Assembly: GCA_016223165.1 (NCBI GenBank)
Contig: JACRPO010000008.1
Coordinates: 124,001-188,000 of the forward strand
Length of the DNA stretch: 64,000 nucleotides
DNA from: Burkholderiales bacterium
GTDB taxonomy: Bacteria > Pseudomonadota > Gammaproteobacteria > Burkholderiales > Burkholderiaceae_C
Reading direction: 5' to 3'
Notes under the pieces: generated by a model
What the model was told of the DNA's origin: nothing
The model's database searches: none
The model's input: only the letters and a program-made list of their open reading frames with translations
Translations under genes and position numbers: made by a program
Shown here: positions 63,401-64,000 of the stretch, piece after piece
Layout: each line of letters opens with the position of its first letter
Position numbering within the stretch: position 1 is the stretch's first letter

Positions 63401-64000
63401 CACGCGCTCCGCGTACGGGTGCAGGTCCGCGTATGCGAGCGGGACGCCGGCCGGCAGTGTCGGCGCAAGACTCGGCAAGCCCAGACCGAATTCGGCCTGG
63501 AGCGCGTCCACGTGTGGCCGTGCGGCCTCGATGTCTTCGCGCGGAATTCGCATCGAGTGATCGCCATGCGGCTCGGCTCCGCGATCTCCGTGGCTGAGCA
63601 GTGCATCGACGATCTCCGGATGAACCCGACGACGCACGAGGTGCATGGCGTGGACGTGCCTGAAGATGTTCCATGGCAGTGGCCACTCCGCGCCAAAGTG
63701 CGCGCTGAGCTGGGACTCCGAAACCTCGAGCCAACCGAAGTCCGGTGCTGCTCGAAGGAAGAACAGGAGCGGCAGGGGTCGGTCGATGTCTGCTTCCTTC
63801 AGCAGAAGCTGGGTCAGGGCCGCGGCAAAACGGGGACACCTCGCTTCCAGCAGAGTGGCCAGTGCCTCCAGATGCGGGAGATAGATCGTCTGCAGCAACG
63901 CCGTGGCTACCTGACTCAACACGCAGATGCGCGCGCCTGTGGTCGGACCGGAGCGCTTGTCCTCGACATACGCGAGACGACGCGACAAGTCCAGCCAGCT
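60347..64000 (-). CDS. Very large tyrosine recombinase, 5' end outside window
   Basis: At least 1217 residues; the frame is open to the window edge. The catalytic core lies in the C-terminal third (numbered from a TTG at 63988): Arg in ARFGLRVSEAVGLYRDDW (about 746), HGLRHSFACRLL (about 856), LGHASPTTTIRCYLHM with His (about 913) and Tyr (about 922). A long helical N-terminal half of unknown role and about 290 residues after the Tyr are unusual. It is perhaps one of the oversized integrases found in multi-recombinase elements such as Gamma-Mobile-Trio; this is unproven. Confidence 0.85.
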   Translation of the reverse strand, partial: SWLDLSRRLAYVEDKRSGPTTGARICVLSQVATALLQTIYLPHLEALATLLEARCPRFAAALTQLLLKEADIDRPLPLLFFLRAAPDFGWLEVSESQLSAHFGAEWPLPWNIFRHVHAMHLVRRRVHPEIVDALLSHGDRGAEPHGDHSMRIPREDIEAARPHVDALQAEFGLGLPSLAPTLPAGVPLAYADLHPYAERVFGARARAIAHERSQDAARLRAREDILRAIGDRPPSALTAEEWQAIGHDMLFRKSGLPHPGATIRYDVFEEVLRSAWDANRTLFALRRHYRPVPEPTPIFTEDFPRAEERVDAALHSFHALAAAFDIGARKPGPMLAAALGAFELVLACRLAHAATLMDLAHLRRNLRLIRFDKRYWLERANADVWVDGRPVLRVELTACAARWIGIALSAKRRDVSEAPLPEQLTAWARTHTDGATSMVAAVRRLCQLRQQFNAWHHSGAEAAHLSGRQFMAALPHHDWFRLMRLSAPVLPPPTEDAPEFEDGEEPFVVPVGDPGRVAKDSTTAQRCAGLLDGITKLFETDLHDTGAAIAEIRRLTAASGFAHGDGPQVLAHFACVLLTRKSRTGKKLRLRAVTARRYWYSLAGPFIDLAHDRCLIDEDEESIREFYEDIVAWWDAHVEETGATPANNASSGSELTAEESKAARVYDAARRTVAQLKDFQDFAAKTYGVEELDWSGIDLGARVALGRPALILETEVRAALEALVGGIDIIQIPDHRLAAAFVLIACARFGLRVSEAVGLYRDDWVDVDGAIVVLIRSNAIRSLKTLHSRRQVPLVEQLGPVERQVIAEIIRRWNLHHAAGASALLLPGVSAVSFRAAKANISGTLRSLLKQVTRSADARVHGLRHSFACRLLALLRGLSPGPGLEVDREAYLHARKLLLGSDRLDRRAIWSIARMLGHASPTTTIRCYLHMLELMMERQPEAARWGGAGIDVGALIDLDAVEVHAAYGQAPVLPAVDPLPAESLALRRTRFLALVTGGHRPGSALETSRLAEQELDALIDLLRHLPNHDAEGMAVVTKSETLKSIGAARLRELAALIEPDTSGGLLLPTDVPNLGVPIGSRRQLVLHTRQHFLAVQSFVKVLGLTPTDLRLVTVRGLHSRTRDWIAEAGLDGFVAPAEEAGKDFRLDTAEQGDPPEPVTNRAVLVPSVDAARRIRTTQELLIAWVVMHAAQTSTPKEATVQAVTGSAVTSASLKSGN

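Overview
The window is a high-GC chromosome segment from a betaproteobacterium, most likely order Burkholderiales. The evidence is codon bias, H-NS- and DUF4148-type proteins, paired ECF sigma/DUF1109 genes and a Gram-negative trimeric-type porin. It is rich in metal-, thiol- and redox-related genes, extracytoplasmic-function (ECF) sigma factors and gene debris. That pattern suggests an accessory or stress-adaptation region more than a core housekeeping one.

Layout. 0-2.4 kb: an arsS-type radical SAM gene divergent from an ECF sigma/NrsF-type anti-sigma pair. 2.4-9.6 kb: a peroxiredoxin-like protein, an AraC regulator, a two-component system, a secreted beta-propeller, a TfoX-like protein, and a membrane protein divergent from an HxlR regulator. 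9.9-14.3 kb: a minus-strand block holding a bufferin-type operon (bufA, bufB, bufC, DoxX) and then an NrtS-like gene with an ECF sigma and a zinc-finger anti-sigma. 14.6-20.6 kb: a double-DEP-domain protein, a permuted papain-like hydrolase, a DUF2064 glycosyltransferase, an FAD oxidoreductase and a degenerate GGDEF/EAL protein. 20.8-28.2 kb: a long minus-strand series comprising a Cys-repeat secreted protein, a DUF6969-type protein, thioredoxin, CcdA, a lipoprotein, a YHS protein, a PagL-like protein, DUF302 and YeeE. 29-33 kb: debris of LysR, SDR and gor genes around a patatin gene and a second YeeE. 33-42 kb: a second DUF6969-type gene behind a cytochrome c with Cys-repeat tails, three more sigma factors with their anti-sigmas, an FAD disulfide oxidoreductase, DUF3179 and DUF4148 genes. 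42-46.5 kb: a mercury resistance operon with a damaged merD. 46.7-54.7 kb: a porin, AraC and TetR regulators, three carboxymuconolactone-decarboxylase-family proteins, a thioredoxin, a sixth sigma factor and a HAD hydrolase. 54.9-64 kb: an IS1380-type element, H-NS, unknown genes and a very large tyrosine recombinase that runs off the window.

The main result of reading upstream regions is that three ECF-like promoter classes recur with an exact 16-bp spacer. Class A is GTCACG-N16-CGAC, class B is GTAAGG-like-N16-CGTC and class C is GTAACC-N16-CGAA. They sit before the bufferin operon, the DEP gene, both Cys-repeat operons, DUF3179-sigma, DUF4148, the porin, arsS and sigma genes. This ties most of the window into a few sigma-controlled regulons.

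The strongest candidate for an undescribed system is the pair 'secreted Cys-repeat protein + DUF6969-type protein'. It occurs twice with different Cys-repeat partners, each under one of these promoter classes. All functional assignments come from reading the sequence; no database search was run.
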